Positions 44,481 to 54,256 of a stretch of 64,000 bases of DNA are shown piece after piece. Source of the DNA: DASQPA01 sp963757335 (GTDB taxonomy: Bacteria; Acidobacteriota; Thermoanaerobaculia; Multivoradales; UBA5704); the NCBI GenBank assembly GCA_963757335.1, contig CAVWRJ010000008.1, positions 372,001 to 436,000 of the forward strand. The letters run 5' to 3'. The notes under the pieces are model-generated. The model was not told the DNA's origin and searched no databases. It was given only the letters and a program-made list of their open reading frames with translations. Positions within the stretch are counted from its first letter, which is position 1. Each line of letters opens with the position of its first letter. Made by a program: the position numbers and the translations under genes.

Positions 44481-45623
44481 TCACTGACCTCCGTCTTTAT
44501 GTTTGCTCTGCATCCGCAGCACCTCGGCGAGCACGGAGAGGTCCTCGCGGGCGGCGATCACCAGGGCGCGGACGGAGGAGCCGGGAGCTGAGATCTCGGC
44601 GTCCGTGGAGACGGCGTCGTTCTTCGCCTCGTTCAAGGTGAGCCCGGCGAAGGCGAGCGCCGTCGCTACATCTTTGCGCACCCGGGTGGAGTGCTCGCCG
44701 ATGCCGCCGGTGAAAACGAGAGCATCGATCCCGCCGAGCACCCCGGTCATGGCTCCCACCGCGCGGCGCAGGGTGTGAACGAAGATCCCATAGGCGAGCT
44801 TGGCGCGGTCGTTCCCGGCGTCCGCGGCATCCAGCACCTTCCGCAGGTCCCCGGAGATGCCGGAGACTCCCAGCAGGCCCGAGCGCTGGTTCAAGGCTTC
44901 CTCCAACTCGGCGGCGTCCATGCCGTACTGTCGCTCCAGATAGAGGAGGAGGCCGGGATCGAGCGAGCCGGAGCGGGTGCCCATCATCACCCCTTCGAGC
45001 GGGGTAAAGCCCATGGTGGTGTCGACCGAGCGGCCCTCGCGGATCGCGGTCACCGAGCAGCCGCTCCCCAGATGGCAGACGACGAGCCGGCTCGGCACCT
45101 GGCCGAGCAGCTCCTTCGATCGGCGAACGGCGTACGCCACGGAGAGGCCGTGGAAACCGAAGCGGCGGAGGCCCCAGTCCCGGGTCCACTCGTAGGGGAT
45201 GGCATAGACCGCCGCGGCGTCGGGAATCGTCGTTTGGAAGGTGGTGTCGAAGGCGGCGATCTGGGGGACGTTGGGAAAGGTTTCGATCGCGGCGTCGATC
45301 AGCTCCAGGGCCTTCCCCGTATGGAGCGGGTCGATCTCGGCGAGGTCGGAGAGCGCCTTGCGGGTAGCCTCGTCGAGGCGCACGGCCTCCCGGAAATGAA
45401 GACCGCCATGGACCAGCCGATGACCGATCGCATCCGGTGCGGGGAGATGGCGCAGGCGTTCGAGCGCCGCTCGGGCGGCCTCTTCGCCCCCCGCCCAATC
45501 TTCGTTGCCCTCCGCCTCGATTTTCTCCGTCGCCGCTTCCAAAAGCGACCACTTGAGGCTGCTCGATCCGGCGTTCAAGACGAGGACGCGGCGCGGGGCC
45601 GGCGCTACCCCGGCCACTTCCAC
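44481..45623 (-). CDS. ackA: Acetate kinase
   Basis: 380 residues from the GTG at 45621-45623, chosen because GGAGGAG precedes it by 8 nt; an in-frame GTG at 45617 is also possible. Motifs: VLVLNAGSSSLKWSLLE, FDTTFQTTIP, GFHGLSVAYAV, VVCHLGSGCSV, DTTMGFTPLEGVMMGTRSGS (as landmark) and FTGGIGEHS. It converts acetyl-phosphate and ADP to acetate and ATP, completing the phosphoketolase route. It overlaps xfp by 19 nt. Confidence 0.93.
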   Translation of the reverse strand: MEVAGVAPAPRRVLVLNAGSSSLKWSLLEAATEKIEAEGNEDWAGGEEAARAALERLRHLPAPDAIGHRLVHGGLHFREAVRLDEATRKALSDLAEIDPLHTGKALELIDAAIETFPNVPQIAAFDTTFQTTIPDAAAVYAIPYEWTRDWGLRRFGFHGLSVAYAVRRSKELLGQVPSRLVVCHLGSGCSVTAIREGRSVDTTMGFTPLEGVMMGTRSGSLDPGLLLYLERQYGMDAAELEEALNQRSGLLGVSGISGDLRKVLDAADAGNDRAKLAYGIFVHTLRRAVGAMTGVLGGIDALVFTGGIGEHSTRVRKDVATALAFAGLTLNEAKNDAVSTDAEISAPGSSVRALVIAAREDLSVLAEVLRMQSKHKDGGQ

Positions 45624-47947
45624 GTCCGGATCTCCTCCGGGTCGTTGCCGTAGGTCTCGATGAAGTCCCGGTGATCGCGGAGCGCCCGCTCGTAGCGTTC
45701 GATCACGTCGCTCGCGAGCGAGGCCAGCCGCGGCGAACGGCGGAGCGCCTCGTTCGCCAGCTGGTAGCGGCTGATGCCGTTTCGTACCGTCATGTCGAAG
45801 GGGGTCGTCGTCGTCCCCTCCTCCTGGTAGCCGAAAACATGGAAGCGGTGCGGTTCGGGCCGGGAGAAGAGGAGCTGGCGGGCGGCGGAGGGATAGCCGT
45901 GGAAGGCGAAGATCACGTCGACGTTCTTCGGGAAGAGCCGGGCGAAATTGTCGTCGTTCATGCCGTGCGGATGCTCGCGCGGGGTGTCGAGGACGAGGAG
46001 GTCGAGCACGTTCACCACCCGTACCCGGAGCTCCGGCAGATCCTTCCTGAGGAGTGCCGCCGCCGCCATGATTTCGAGAGTCGGGGTGTTGCCGGCAGCG
46101 GCCAGGACCACATCCGGATCCTCGCCGTCCCCGGTGCTCGCCCAGCGCCAGATCGAGGCGCCGGCCCTCCGGTGCTCGATCGCCTCGTCGAGCGAGAGCC
46201 ACTGCGGCATCTCGTTCTTGGTCGCGATGATCAGGTTGACGTAGTCGCGGGTCTTCAAGCAGTGATGGACGGTCGTCAGGAGCGTGTTGGCGTCGGGCGG
46301 CAGGTAGATGCGGAAGACCGAGCCCTTCTTGTTGAGCAGCATGTTGATGAAGCCCGGCCCCTGGTGCGAGTAGCCGTTGTGGTCCTGGCGCCAGCCGTCG
46401 GAGGTCAGGAGGTAGTTGAGCGAGGAGATGGGCTTTCGCCACGGCACCTCCTTGCTCGTCTTCAAGAATTTCGAATGCTGGTTGACCATGCCGTCGATAA
46501 TGGCGATGAACGCCTCGTAGCAGGGGAAGATCCCGTGCCGGCCGGTCAGCAGGTACCCTTCGAGCCATCCCTCGCACATGTGCTCGGAGAGGATCTCCAT
46601 CACCCGTCCGCCGGGGGAGAGGTTGCAATCCTTGTTCTCCGTCGGCCAGGTGAAAGCGCGATCGGTCGCCTCGAAGACCGCCTGGAGCTTGTTCGAGGTC
46701 GTCTCGTCCGGGCAGACGAGCCGGAAGTTGCGGGTTTCCTCGGTGCGGCGGAAGAGGTCTCGCAAGTAGTCGCCCACGGGGGCCACGGCTCCGGCGTAGT
46801 CGCAGCCGCGGCCGGAGATCTTCACCTCGTAGGTCGCGATTTCGGGGAGGTCGAGATCGCGGCGTAGGTTGCCGCCGTTGCCGTTCGGGTTCATCCCCAG
46901 GCGCAGGTCGCCCTCCGGGCAGCCGGCGAGGACCGCCGCGACGGGCCGGCCGGTCGGGTCGAACAGCTCCTCCGGCTTGTAGCTCCGTAACCACCCCTCG
47001 ACGGCGGCGAGCGCCGCGGGGTCGGTGCGCGGCTCGGTGATCGGTACCTGATGGGCGCGCCAGGTCCCGGCGAGCGGCTCGCCGTGCCACTCCGCGGGTG
47101 CGCCCATCCCTTTGATCGAACGCAGGACGAGCATCGGCCAGGCCGGCCGCTCGCGCGGGTGGCCGGCGCGAGCATCCTCCTGAATGCCGCGGATTTCGCC
47201 GTGCGCCCAGTCGAGGGCGTCGGCGAACGCGGTATCCAGATCTTTCCCCTCGACGATCCGCGGCAGCCAGCCGTAGCCCCGGTAGAGGAGGTCGATCTCC
47301 TCGTCGCTCATGGCGCCGGAAATCGTTTTCGACGAGATCTTGTAGGAGTTGTCGTGGAGGATGGGGAGGACCGCGCCGCAGGTCTTGGGATCTAGATATT
47401 TCGTCCCGTGCCAGGCGGTGGCGGTGGGGCCGGTCTCCGCCTCGCCGTCGCCGACGATCACGGCGACCAGCAGATCCGGGTTGTCGAGCGCCGCCCCGAA
47501 TCCCTTGGCGAGGGCATAGCCGAGCTCGCCCCCCTCGTGGATGACGCCGGGGATGCCGGGGTTCAAATGGCTGGGGAATCCCCCCGGCCAGGAAAAGGCG
47601 CGGACGAGCTTGTGGAGACCGACCGTGTCGCGGGTCAGGTCCGGGTAGAACTCCTCCATCGTCCCTTCGAGATAGAGGTTGGCGAGGTTCGCCGGCGCAC
47701 CGTGGCCGGGGCCGGTGATGAGGAGGACGCTCGCCCGCGTCTTTTGGACCAACCGGTTCAAGTGCGCGTAGACGAGGTTGATCCCCGGCACCGTTCCCCA
47801 GTGCCCGAGGAGCCGCTCCTTGATGTGCTCGGGTTTAAGCGGCTCTTTTAGAAGAGCGTTCGATTTGAGATAGATCTGCGCCGCGCCGATATAGTCCGCG
47901 GCGCGGCGGTAGAGCTTCAGGTTTTCGAGCTCGGTGGGTTCCAGCAT
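45605..47947 (-). CDS. xfp: Phosphoketolase (xylulose-5-P / fructose-6-P)
   Basis: 780 residues from the ATG at 47945-47947, with AGGAG 7 nt upstream. TPP-binding motif GDGEAETGPTATAWHG, GPGHGAPA and GWRQDHNGYSHQGPGF are phosphoketolase hallmarks. It splits xylulose-5-phosphate (and in many members fructose-6-phosphate) with phosphate into acetyl-phosphate and glyceraldehyde-3-phosphate or erythrose-4-phosphate. Downstream ackA takes the acetyl-phosphate; upstream zwf feeds the pentose pool. Fructose-6-phosphate activity cannot be told from sequence. Confidence 0.95.
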   Translation of the reverse strand: MLEPTELENLKLYRRAADYIGAAQIYLKSNALLKEPLKPEHIKERLLGHWGTVPGINLVYAHLNRLVQKTRASVLLITGPGHGAPANLANLYLEGTMEEFYPDLTRDTVGLHKLVRAFSWPGGFPSHLNPGIPGVIHEGGELGYALAKGFGAALDNPDLLVAVIVGDGEAETGPTATAWHGTKYLDPKTCGAVLPILHDNSYKISSKTISGAMSDEEIDLLYRGYGWLPRIVEGKDLDTAFADALDWAHGEIRGIQEDARAGHPRERPAWPMLVLRSIKGMGAPAEWHGEPLAGTWRAHQVPITEPRTDPAALAAVEGWLRSYKPEELFDPTGRPVAAVLAGCPEGDLRLGMNPNGNGGNLRRDLDLPEIATYEVKISGRGCDYAGAVAPVGDYLRDLFRRTEETRNFRLVCPDETTSNKLQAVFEATDRAFTWPTENKDCNLSPGGRVMEILSEHMCEGWLEGYLLTGRHGIFPCYEAFIAIIDGMVNQHSKFLKTSKEVPWRKPISSLNYLLTSDGWRQDHNGYSHQGPGFINMLLNKKGSVFRIYLPPDANTLLTTVHHCLKTRDYVNLIIATKNEMPQWLSLDEAIEHRRAGASIWRWASTGDGEDPDVVLAAAGNTPTLEIMAAAALLRKDLPELRVRVVNVLDLLVLDTPREHPHGMNDDNFARLFPKNVDVIFAFHGYPSAARQLLFSRPEPHRFHVFGYQEEGTTTTPFDMTVRNGISRYQLANEALRRSPRLASLASDVIERYERALRDHRDFIETYGNDPEEIRTWKWPG

Positions 47948-47985
47948 GGGGTTACTCCTTTTTCCGCGCACACGCTCTCGTACGA

Positions 47986-49503
47986 CTACCCGACCTTCGC
48001 CTCTTCCTCCGTGATCGTCGGCTCCACCCAGGTCCGCCCGTCCATGGCGATCAAGGTGTGGGAGGAGGGTGGGCCCCAGGTGCCGGCGGGATAGACCGGC
48101 AGATCGCTCGCCCCCTGCTCCTCCCAGTAGTCGAGGATCGGCATGACCACCTTCCAGGCCTCCTCCACCTGGTCGCCGCGCATGAAGAGCGTGGCGTCGC
48201 CGCGCATGACGTCCAGGAGCAGGGTCTCGTAGGCCTCGGGCTCGGGGACGTTGAACGCCTCCTTGTAGCTGAAGCGGGTCTCGACCGGCGCCAGGCGGAT
48301 GGCCGAGCCCGGGCGCTTGGCCTGGAAGCGGAGGACGATCCCCTCGTCGGGCTGGATGCGGAGGAGGAGCCGGTTGGGCTCCATCTCGCCGATCGCCGAA
48401 GGGGGGAAGCTCTGGTGCGGCACCGGCCGGTACTGGATGCAGGCTTCGGAGACGTGGAGGGGCAGGCGCTTGCCCGTCCGCAGGTAGAACGGGACCCCCT
48501 GCCAGCGCCAGTTGTCGACGAAGAGCTTCATGGCGACGAAAGTCTCGGTCGTCGAGTGGGGGTCGACCCCCTGCTCGCCCCGGTAGCCCGGCACCTTCTC
48601 CGTTCCGATCAGGCCGGCCGTGTACTGGCCGCGCTCGACGAACTCGTGGACGCTGCCCGGCTCGAAACGGCGGATGGCTTTCAATACATCGGATTTCTTG
48701 TTGCGCAGCTCGTCCGCCGAGAACGACACCGGCGGCTCCATGGCGATCAGGCAGAGGATCTGGAAGAGGTGATTCTGCACCATGTCGCGGAGCGCGCCGG
48801 CCCCCTCGTAATAGCCGCCCCGCCCCTCGACCCCGACCTGCTCGGCGACGGTGATCTGCACGCTGTCGATGTAGCGCCGGTTCCAGAGCGGCTCCTGCAC
48901 CGAGTTGGCGAAGCGGAAGGCGAGGATGTTCTGCACCGGCTCCTTGCCCAGATAGTGATCGATACGGTAGATCTGCGACTCGGCGAAGCACTTGGTCAAA
49001 AAGACGTTCAGATCGTGGGCGGTATCGTAGTCGTGCCCGAACGGCTTCTCGCAGACGAGCCGGGTGTGCTCGCGATCGTCGGCGAGGCCGACGTCCCCGA
49101 GGTGCTGGGCGATCATCCGCACGACGGTGGGCGGGGTCGCCAGATAGAAGACCCGGTTGGCGGCGGTGCCCCAAGCTTTGTCGAGATCGGAGAGCTTCTC
49201 CGCCAGGGCCTTGTAGGCTGCCGGGTCGCTGAAGTCGGCCTGATCGTAGGCGAGGTGGGCGGCGAAGCGCCCCCAGGCCTCGTCCTCCGTCTTTCCCCGC
49301 CGGCTGAACTGGTCGACGCCCGCTTTCAGGTGGGCGGCGAAGTCGGCGGCGGGGACGACGCGGTCCAGGGCGATCACCTGGAAACTATCGGACAGGCGCT
49401 TGTCGAGCCAGAGATTGTAGAGCGCGGGGATGAGCTTCCTCCAGGTGAGGTCGCCGCCGCCGCCGAAGATGACGAAGGCCGTGGGGCCTACGGGTGTGGG
49501 CAT
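47986..49503 (-). CDS. zwf: Glucose-6-phosphate dehydrogenase
   Basis: 505 residues. The nucleotide-binding start GGGGDLTWRKLIPALYNL replaces the usual GASGDL. The active-site block RIDHYLGKEPVQNILAFRF contains the catalytic His region and substrate Lys. The C-terminal domain has RTGKRLPLHVSEACIQYRPV. It oxidises glucose-6-phosphate to 6-phosphogluconolactone with NADP or NAD. No gnd or pgl gene is in the window. Spacing to xfp is 38 bp. Confidence 0.93.
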   Translation of the reverse strand: MPTPVGPTAFVIFGGGGDLTWRKLIPALYNLWLDKRLSDSFQVIALDRVVPAADFAAHLKAGVDQFSRRGKTEDEAWGRFAAHLAYDQADFSDPAAYKALAEKLSDLDKAWGTAANRVFYLATPPTVVRMIAQHLGDVGLADDREHTRLVCEKPFGHDYDTAHDLNVFLTKCFAESQIYRIDHYLGKEPVQNILAFRFANSVQEPLWNRRYIDSVQITVAEQVGVEGRGGYYEGAGALRDMVQNHLFQILCLIAMEPPVSFSADELRNKKSDVLKAIRRFEPGSVHEFVERGQYTAGLIGTEKVPGYRGEQGVDPHSTTETFVAMKLFVDNWRWQGVPFYLRTGKRLPLHVSEACIQYRPVPHQSFPPSAIGEMEPNRLLLRIQPDEGIVLRFQAKRPGSAIRLAPVETRFSYKEAFNVPEPEAYETLLLDVMRGDATLFMRGDQVEEAWKVVMPILDYWEEQGASDLPVYPAGTWGPPSSHTLIAMDGRTWVEPTITEEEAKVG

Positions 49504-49531
49504 TCCGGGGTTCTCCCTCTCAGGTGATCGT

Positions 49532-50152
49532 TCAGTCGAGGCCGAGCTCGGCGAGCGCCGCTCGGGTCGAGTCGTAGCCGCGGTGCCAGATGGCGCGGAG
49601 CCCGAGCGAAGCGGCGACCTCGACGAACATCTGGCGATCCTCGATGTAGACCGTCCGCGCGGGCTCGGCCTGGGCGATGTCCAATGCGATGCGAAAGATG
49701 TCCTCGTCCGGCTTTCTGAAGTGAACGTAGGAGGAGACGATGAAGAAATCGACGAACTCGGCGAGCTTGAAGCGCTCGATGCGATCGGCGGTCACCTCGC
49801 GCCCCTCGTTCGACACCACGGCCACCTTCAGCCCATGCCGGGCTTTCAGGTCGCAGACGAGATCGATCATCTCCGGGAAGGCGCGCGCCTCGCCGAGGAC
49901 GAAGTCGATCACGTCCTGCCGGCTGAAGCTCCGCGGCTCGAAGAAGATGATCCGGTCGAGGTAGGTGTTGAGCCCCATCTTCCCCGACTCATAGGTGTCA
50001 TAGGTCAGGTGGTGGCGCTCGTCCATCTCCGCCGGGTCGACACCGAAGTGCTCGGCGGTCTTGTGGCGCAGGGTGCGGTCCCAACCGTTGGTCAGGAGCA
50101 CTCCGCCCAGGTCGGTGAAGATGTGGGTGATCTCGGTAGGCAAATTAGGCAT
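49532..50152 (-). CDS. HAD-family hydrolase
   Basis: 206 residues from MPNLPTEITHIFTDLGGVLL (ATG 50150-50152); a start 7 codons upstream is possible. Motif I FTDLGGVLL has the Asp nucleophile but Gly in place of the second Asp, as in YihX/epoxide-hydrolase-type HADs. Motif II VAVVSNEG, motif III Lys in HFRKPDEDIF, motif IV YIEDRQMFVE. YihX-type enzymes dephosphorylate sugar phosphates such as alpha-glucose-1-phosphate, which would suit its place 28 bp before zwf. Confidence 0.85.
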   Translation of the reverse strand: MPNLPTEITHIFTDLGGVLLTNGWDRTLRHKTAEHFGVDPAEMDERHHLTYDTYESGKMGLNTYLDRIIFFEPRSFSRQDVIDFVLGEARAFPEMIDLVCDLKARHGLKVAVVSNEGREVTADRIERFKLAEFVDFFIVSSYVHFRKPDEDIFRIALDIAQAEPARTVYIEDRQMFVEVAASLGLRAIWHRGYDSTRAALAELGLD

Positions 50153-50333
50153 TGGTATTGCGGGCCTGTCCAAAGGCCCGCCCCTCTCCTCTCTCGCGGC
50201 CCATCATACCCCGGCGCCCCGGCGCCCCCGTCGGCTGCCGCCGCCGGAGCCTGAAACGACGGGATGCAAAGGGGCCGCCACTCGACCGGCGCAGTAGTAG
50301 CCAGGATCGCCCTGTGCATGCTATACGTACTCG

Positions 50334-50609
50334 ATGTGGCTGGAATGGGATGAGGAGAAGGCCGCCCGCAACGAGCGCCGGCACGGCGTCACTTTCGAGG
50401 AAGCGGCGACCTGCTTCTACGATCCCCTCCAGGTGGCCTATTCCGACCCGGACCACAGCGAAGACGAAGACCGGGAGATCCTGATCGCACACTCGGAACA
50501 CGGCAGGCTGCTGCTGGTCGTCTACACCCTTCGTGAAGAGGCAGTCCGGATCATCTCGGCACGGCAGCCGACGCGCAAGGAGACCCAAGACTATGAGAAC
50601 GGAATATGA
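50334..50609 (+). CDS. brnT: BrnT-family toxin
   Basis: 91 residues. WLEWDEEKAARNERRHGVTF and the core AATCFYDPLQVAYSDPDHSE, then RIISARQPTRKETQDYE, match BrnT, a RelE-fold ribonuclease toxin. It overlaps the antitoxin gene by 17 nt in the typical toxin-first order. Confidence 0.9.
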   Translation: MWLEWDEEKAARNERRHGVTFEEAATCFYDPLQVAYSDPDHSEDEDREILIAHSEHGRLLLVVYTLREEAVRIISARQPTRKETQDYENGI

Positions 50610-50913
50610 GCTCGACAAGCTGAAGGTCAAGCGGCGGGGACCTCTGCCGGCGTTCCGCGATGCCGCAGGGCGGCCGATGAAGGTCCGCATCACGATCACC
50701 CTGGACCAGGACCTGGTAGAGCACTTCAAAACAGAGGCGGCCAAACCTGGCTCTCTGCCCTACCAGACCCAGATCAACCAGGCCCTCCGCAAAGCAGTGC
50801 TAGAGGACGAGTTGCGGCCGGAACAGACAGGCGCCATCAAGGATGCGCTGCTCAAGGACCCGGATTTTTTGCGTGAAGTCGCCCATCAACTCGAAGCCCT
50901 GGGAAGCCGATAG
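50593..50913 (+). CDS. brnA: BrnA-family antitoxin
   Basis: 106 residues from the ATG at 50593. The N-terminal linker is followed by the ribbon-helix-helix segment KVRITITLDQDLVEHFKTEA...YQTQINQALRKAV (landmarks only), as in BrnA. The tail (LKDPDFLREVAHQLEALGSR) is longer than usual. It neutralises BrnT and represses the operon. Confidence 0.88.
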   Translation: MRTEYELDKLKVKRRGPLPAFRDAAGRPMKVRITITLDQDLVEHFKTEAAKPGSLPYQTQINQALRKAVLEDELRPEQTGAIKDALLKDPDFLREVAHQLEALGSR

Positions 50914-50988
50914 GGTCAAATTCGCACAACGTATCCACCACCGGCTACAGGCAGGTGGGGACCTTACTTAGGGGATCGGAAGCGCCGG

Positions 50989-52122
50989 TCAGGAGACGCG
51001 GACCGCCGCCTCCTTCCCCTCGACCGCCTGGAGTAGCTTGCCGTAGGAGTCGAAGAACTTCTTCACCCCTTCCTCCTCCAGCTCGCGGTAGACCTGGCTC
51101 TCGTCGATCCCCAGCTTCTTCAGGCTCTCATAGGCGGCATGGGCGGCGGGGAGATCGTCGTGGATGCGGACCGCGGGGTTGCCGTGGTCGCGGTAGGCGG
51201 TGAAGGTCTCTGGCGGCACCGTGTTGACGCTCTGGGGCGCCACGAGCGCCTCGACGTAATAGAGGTCCGGGAGGTTCGGGTCCTTGGTCGAGGTCGAGGC
51301 CCAGAGCGGCCGCTGGGCGTGAACGCCCTTCGTCTTGAGCTTGGCGAAACGCTCGCCACCAAAGATCTCCTCAAAAGCTTCGTAGGCGACCCGGGCGTTG
51401 GCGATGGCGAACTGGCTGCGGAGCCCCTTCGCGAGCTGCTTGTCGTCTGCCGAGCGCTTCTCGTCCTTCAGGATCGCATCGAGCTTCTTGTCGACGTTGG
51501 TGTCGACCCGGCTGACGAAGAAGGAGGCGACGCTCCTTATGCGGTCGACGGGCAAACCTTTCTCCACCCGCTCCTCCAGGGCCGAGAGGTAGGCCTCCAT
51601 CACCTGGCGGTAGCGTTCGACCGAGAAAAGCAGGGTGATGTTGATGTTGATCCCCTCGGCCAGGCACTGGCGGATGGCGGGGATCCCCTCTTCGGTGCCG
51701 GGGATCTTGACCATGACGTTCGGCCGGGCGCAGGACTGCCAGAGCCGCCGCGCTTCTTCAAGCGAGCCCTCGGTGTCGAGCGCCAGGCCGGGGCCGACCT
51801 CGATCGAGACGAAGCCGTCGTCGCCGCCGGTCGCGTCGTACACCTTGCGGAAAGCGTCGGCCGCGCCGCGGACGTCCGAGACCTCCAGCGACTCGAAGAC
51901 GTCGGCCGGATCCTTGTGCTGCCCGCCGAAGCGCCGGATGTCGTCGTCGTAGAGGTCGGATTCGGCGATCGCTTTCTCGAAGATCGTGGGGTTCGAGGTC
52001 ATCCCCTTCAAACCGTCCTCTTCGATCATCTTCTTGAGCACCGGGCCCTCGTAGATGTCGCGGCGGATGTAGTCGTACCAGACGCTCTGGCCGAGATCGG
52101 AGAGTTTCTTGAGCGGGTTCAT
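50989..52122 (-). CDS. tal: Transaldolase
   Basis: 377 residues, the longer Tal form. TSNPTIFEKAIAESDLYD, the VEVGPGLALD-type stretch (IEVGPGLALDTEGS), and VMVKIPGTEEGIPAI with the Schiff-base Lys are conserved, as is SFFVSRVDTNVDKKL. It transfers a dihydroxyacetone unit between sedoheptulose-7-phosphate and glyceraldehyde-3-phosphate. It follows tkt after 18 bp, so they are one operon. Confidence 0.93.
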   Translation of the reverse strand: MNPLKKLSDLGQSVWYDYIRRDIYEGPVLKKMIEEDGLKGMTSNPTIFEKAIAESDLYDDDIRRFGGQHKDPADVFESLEVSDVRGAADAFRKVYDATGGDDGFVSIEVGPGLALDTEGSLEEARRLWQSCARPNVMVKIPGTEEGIPAIRQCLAEGININITLLFSVERYRQVMEAYLSALEERVEKGLPVDRIRSVASFFVSRVDTNVDKKLDAILKDEKRSADDKQLAKGLRSQFAIANARVAYEAFEEIFGGERFAKLKTKGVHAQRPLWASTSTKDPNLPDLYYVEALVAPQSVNTVPPETFTAYRDHGNPAVRIHDDLPAAHAAYESLKKLGIDESQVYRELEEEGVKKFFDSYGKLLQAVEGKEAAVRVS

Positions 52123-52140
52123 GGCGATATCCTCTTATTT

Positions 52141-54156
52141 CTACCCTTTGAGCAGGGCCTTGGCTTTTTGAACGACGTTGTCGACGCTGAAGCCGAGCTC
52201 CTTGAGCACGACTTCGCCCGGGGCCGAGGCGCCGAAGCGGTCGACGGCGATCGAGTCGCCCCGGTCGCCCACGAAGCGCCGCCAGCCGAAGGAGACCCCG
52301 GCCTCGATCGACAGGCGCGCCGTGACGTCGGGAGGCAGGACCCGGTCCCGCACCTCCTGGGTCTGGCGCTCGAAGATCTCCCAGGAGGGCATGGAGACGA
52401 CCCGGGTGGGGATGCCGTCGGCCTCGAGCTTCTCGCGCGAATCGAGCGCGAGGGTCACCTCGGAGCCGGTGGCGATGAGGATCAGCTTTGGTTTGTCGCC
52501 GCTCGCCTCGGCGAGGACGTAGGCGCCCTGCGCCAGCCCCGACGCGGGGGCGAGCTTGGCGCGGTCGAAGGTCGGGAGCTTCTGGCGGGCGAGGACGAGC
52601 GCTACCGGCCCCTCCTTGTAGCCCATGAGCCAGCGCCAGGCCTCGACCGCCTCGTTGGCGTCGGCCGGGCGGACGACGGTCATCCCCGGCATGGCGCGGA
52701 GCGAGGCCAGGTGCTCGACCGGCTGGTGGGTGGGGCCGTCCTCGCCGAGGCCGATCGAGTCGTGGGTCCAGACGAAGATCACCGGCAGCTCGTTGAGTGC
52801 CGCCAGGCGGACCGACGGCCGCATGTAGTCCGAGAAGGTGAAGAAGGTGGCGACGAACGGCCGGGCGCCGCCGTGGTAGGAAATACCATTGGCGATGCCG
52901 GCCATGGCATGTTCGCGCACCCCGAAGTGGAAGTTCCGCCCCTGGCCGGTGGCGCCGTCGAAGCTCTGGAAATTCTTGAGCGAGGTGCTGGTCGAGGTCG
53001 AGAGGTCGGCGTCGCCGCCCAGGAGCCAGGGGACGTGGGCGGCGATGGCGTTCATCGCTTTGCCGGCGGCGGCGCGGGTCGCCTCCTTCTCGCCGGCTTT
53101 CCAGACCGGCAGGTCCTTGTCCCAGCCCTCGGGGAGGGCGAGCGCCCAGGCGTCCTGCCATTCCTTGGCGAGATCGGGGAACTTCTCGGTCCAGGTCTTG
53201 AAGCGCCCCTCCCAGTCGTCTTGAGCGGCCTTGCCGCGGTCGATCGCGGTGCGGAAGTGCGCCAGGGCCTCCGGCGGCTCGTAGAACGGCTCCTCCCACT
53301 CCCAGCCGAGCTGCTTTTTGGTGCGGGCGACCTCTTCTTTCCCCAGCGGGCTGCCGTGCGCCTCCGACGTCCCCCCCTTGTTGGGCGAGCCGTAGCCGAT
53401 CGTCGTCTTGATGATGATCAAGGACGGCCGGTTGATCTCGACTTCCGCCTTCTTGAGCGCCGCCTCGATCGCCGCTAAATCCGTGTTGCCGTCCTCGACC
53501 TGGAGGACGTGCCAACCGTAGGCCTCGTAGCGCTTCCCGACATCCTCGGTGAAGGTCACCCGGGTGGGGCCGTCCAGGCTCACTTCGTTGCTGTCATAGA
53601 GGAAGGTGAGCTTGCCGAGCCCGAGGTGGCCGGCGAGGGACGAGACCTCGCCCGAGACCCCCTCCATCAGGTCGCCGTCCGAGACCAGGGCGTAGGTCCG
53701 GTGGTTGACGATCTCGTTGTCGGGCCGGTTGAAGCGGAAGGCGAGCACCCGCTCGGCGATCGCCATGCCGACGGCGTTGGTCGTCCCCTGCCCGAGCGGG
53801 CCGGTGGTGGCCTCGATCCCGGGGGTCAGGTGGATCTCCGGATGCCCGGGGGTCTTGCTCCCCCACTGGCGGAAGGACTTCAGATCGTCGAGCGAGAGGT
53901 CGTAGCCGGTCAGGTGGAGGAGGCAGTAGAGGAGCATCGAGCCGTGGCCGGCGGAGAGCACGAAGCGGTCGCGGTCGGGCCACTTGGGGTCGGTCGGGTT
54001 GTGCTTGAGGAATTTTTGCCAGAGGACGTAGGCCATGGGCGCGGCGCCCAGCGGCAGGCCGGGATGCCCCGACTCCGCCTTCTGAACGCCGTCGATGGCG
54101 AGTGTACGAATGGTGTCGACAGCCAGCTCTTCAAGAGATTTTGTTACCGTGCTCAA
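52141..54156 (-). CDS. tkt: Transketolase
   Basis: 671 residues. TPP motif GDGDLMEGVSGEVSSLAGHL with YDSNEVSLDG; His residues in AESGHPGLPLGAAP and LSAGHGSMLLYC; FHFGVREHAM for the pyrimidine domain Glu; and the DSIGLGEDGPTHQPVEHLAS loop. It moves two-carbon units between ketose and aldose phosphates with thiamine pyrophosphate. Together with tal and the phosphoketolase operon it gives a non-oxidative sugar-phosphate cycle. Confidence 0.95.
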   Translation of the reverse strand: MSTVTKSLEELAVDTIRTLAIDGVQKAESGHPGLPLGAAPMAYVLWQKFLKHNPTDPKWPDRDRFVLSAGHGSMLLYCLLHLTGYDLSLDDLKSFRQWGSKTPGHPEIHLTPGIEATTGPLGQGTTNAVGMAIAERVLAFRFNRPDNEIVNHRTYALVSDGDLMEGVSGEVSSLAGHLGLGKLTFLYDSNEVSLDGPTRVTFTEDVGKRYEAYGWHVLQVEDGNTDLAAIEAALKKAEVEINRPSLIIIKTTIGYGSPNKGGTSEAHGSPLGKEEVARTKKQLGWEWEEPFYEPPEALAHFRTAIDRGKAAQDDWEGRFKTWTEKFPDLAKEWQDAWALALPEGWDKDLPVWKAGEKEATRAAAGKAMNAIAAHVPWLLGGDADLSTSTSTSLKNFQSFDGATGQGRNFHFGVREHAMAGIANGISYHGGARPFVATFFTFSDYMRPSVRLAALNELPVIFVWTHDSIGLGEDGPTHQPVEHLASLRAMPGMTVVRPADANEAVEAWRWLMGYKEGPVALVLARQKLPTFDRAKLAPASGLAQGAYVLAEASGDKPKLILIATGSEVTLALDSREKLEADGIPTRVVSMPSWEIFERQTQEVRDRVLPPDVTARLSIEAGVSFGWRRFVGDRGDSIAVDRFGASAPGEVVLKELGFSVDNVVQKAKALLKG

Positions 54157-54256
54157 GGTCTCTTCCTCCCTCGTCCATCATAGTCCCGGCGCCAGGGCCT
54201 GCCAGAACCATTCCAGCCCCGTCCGGGTGACGGGGTGGGGTGACGGCTCTATCGTT

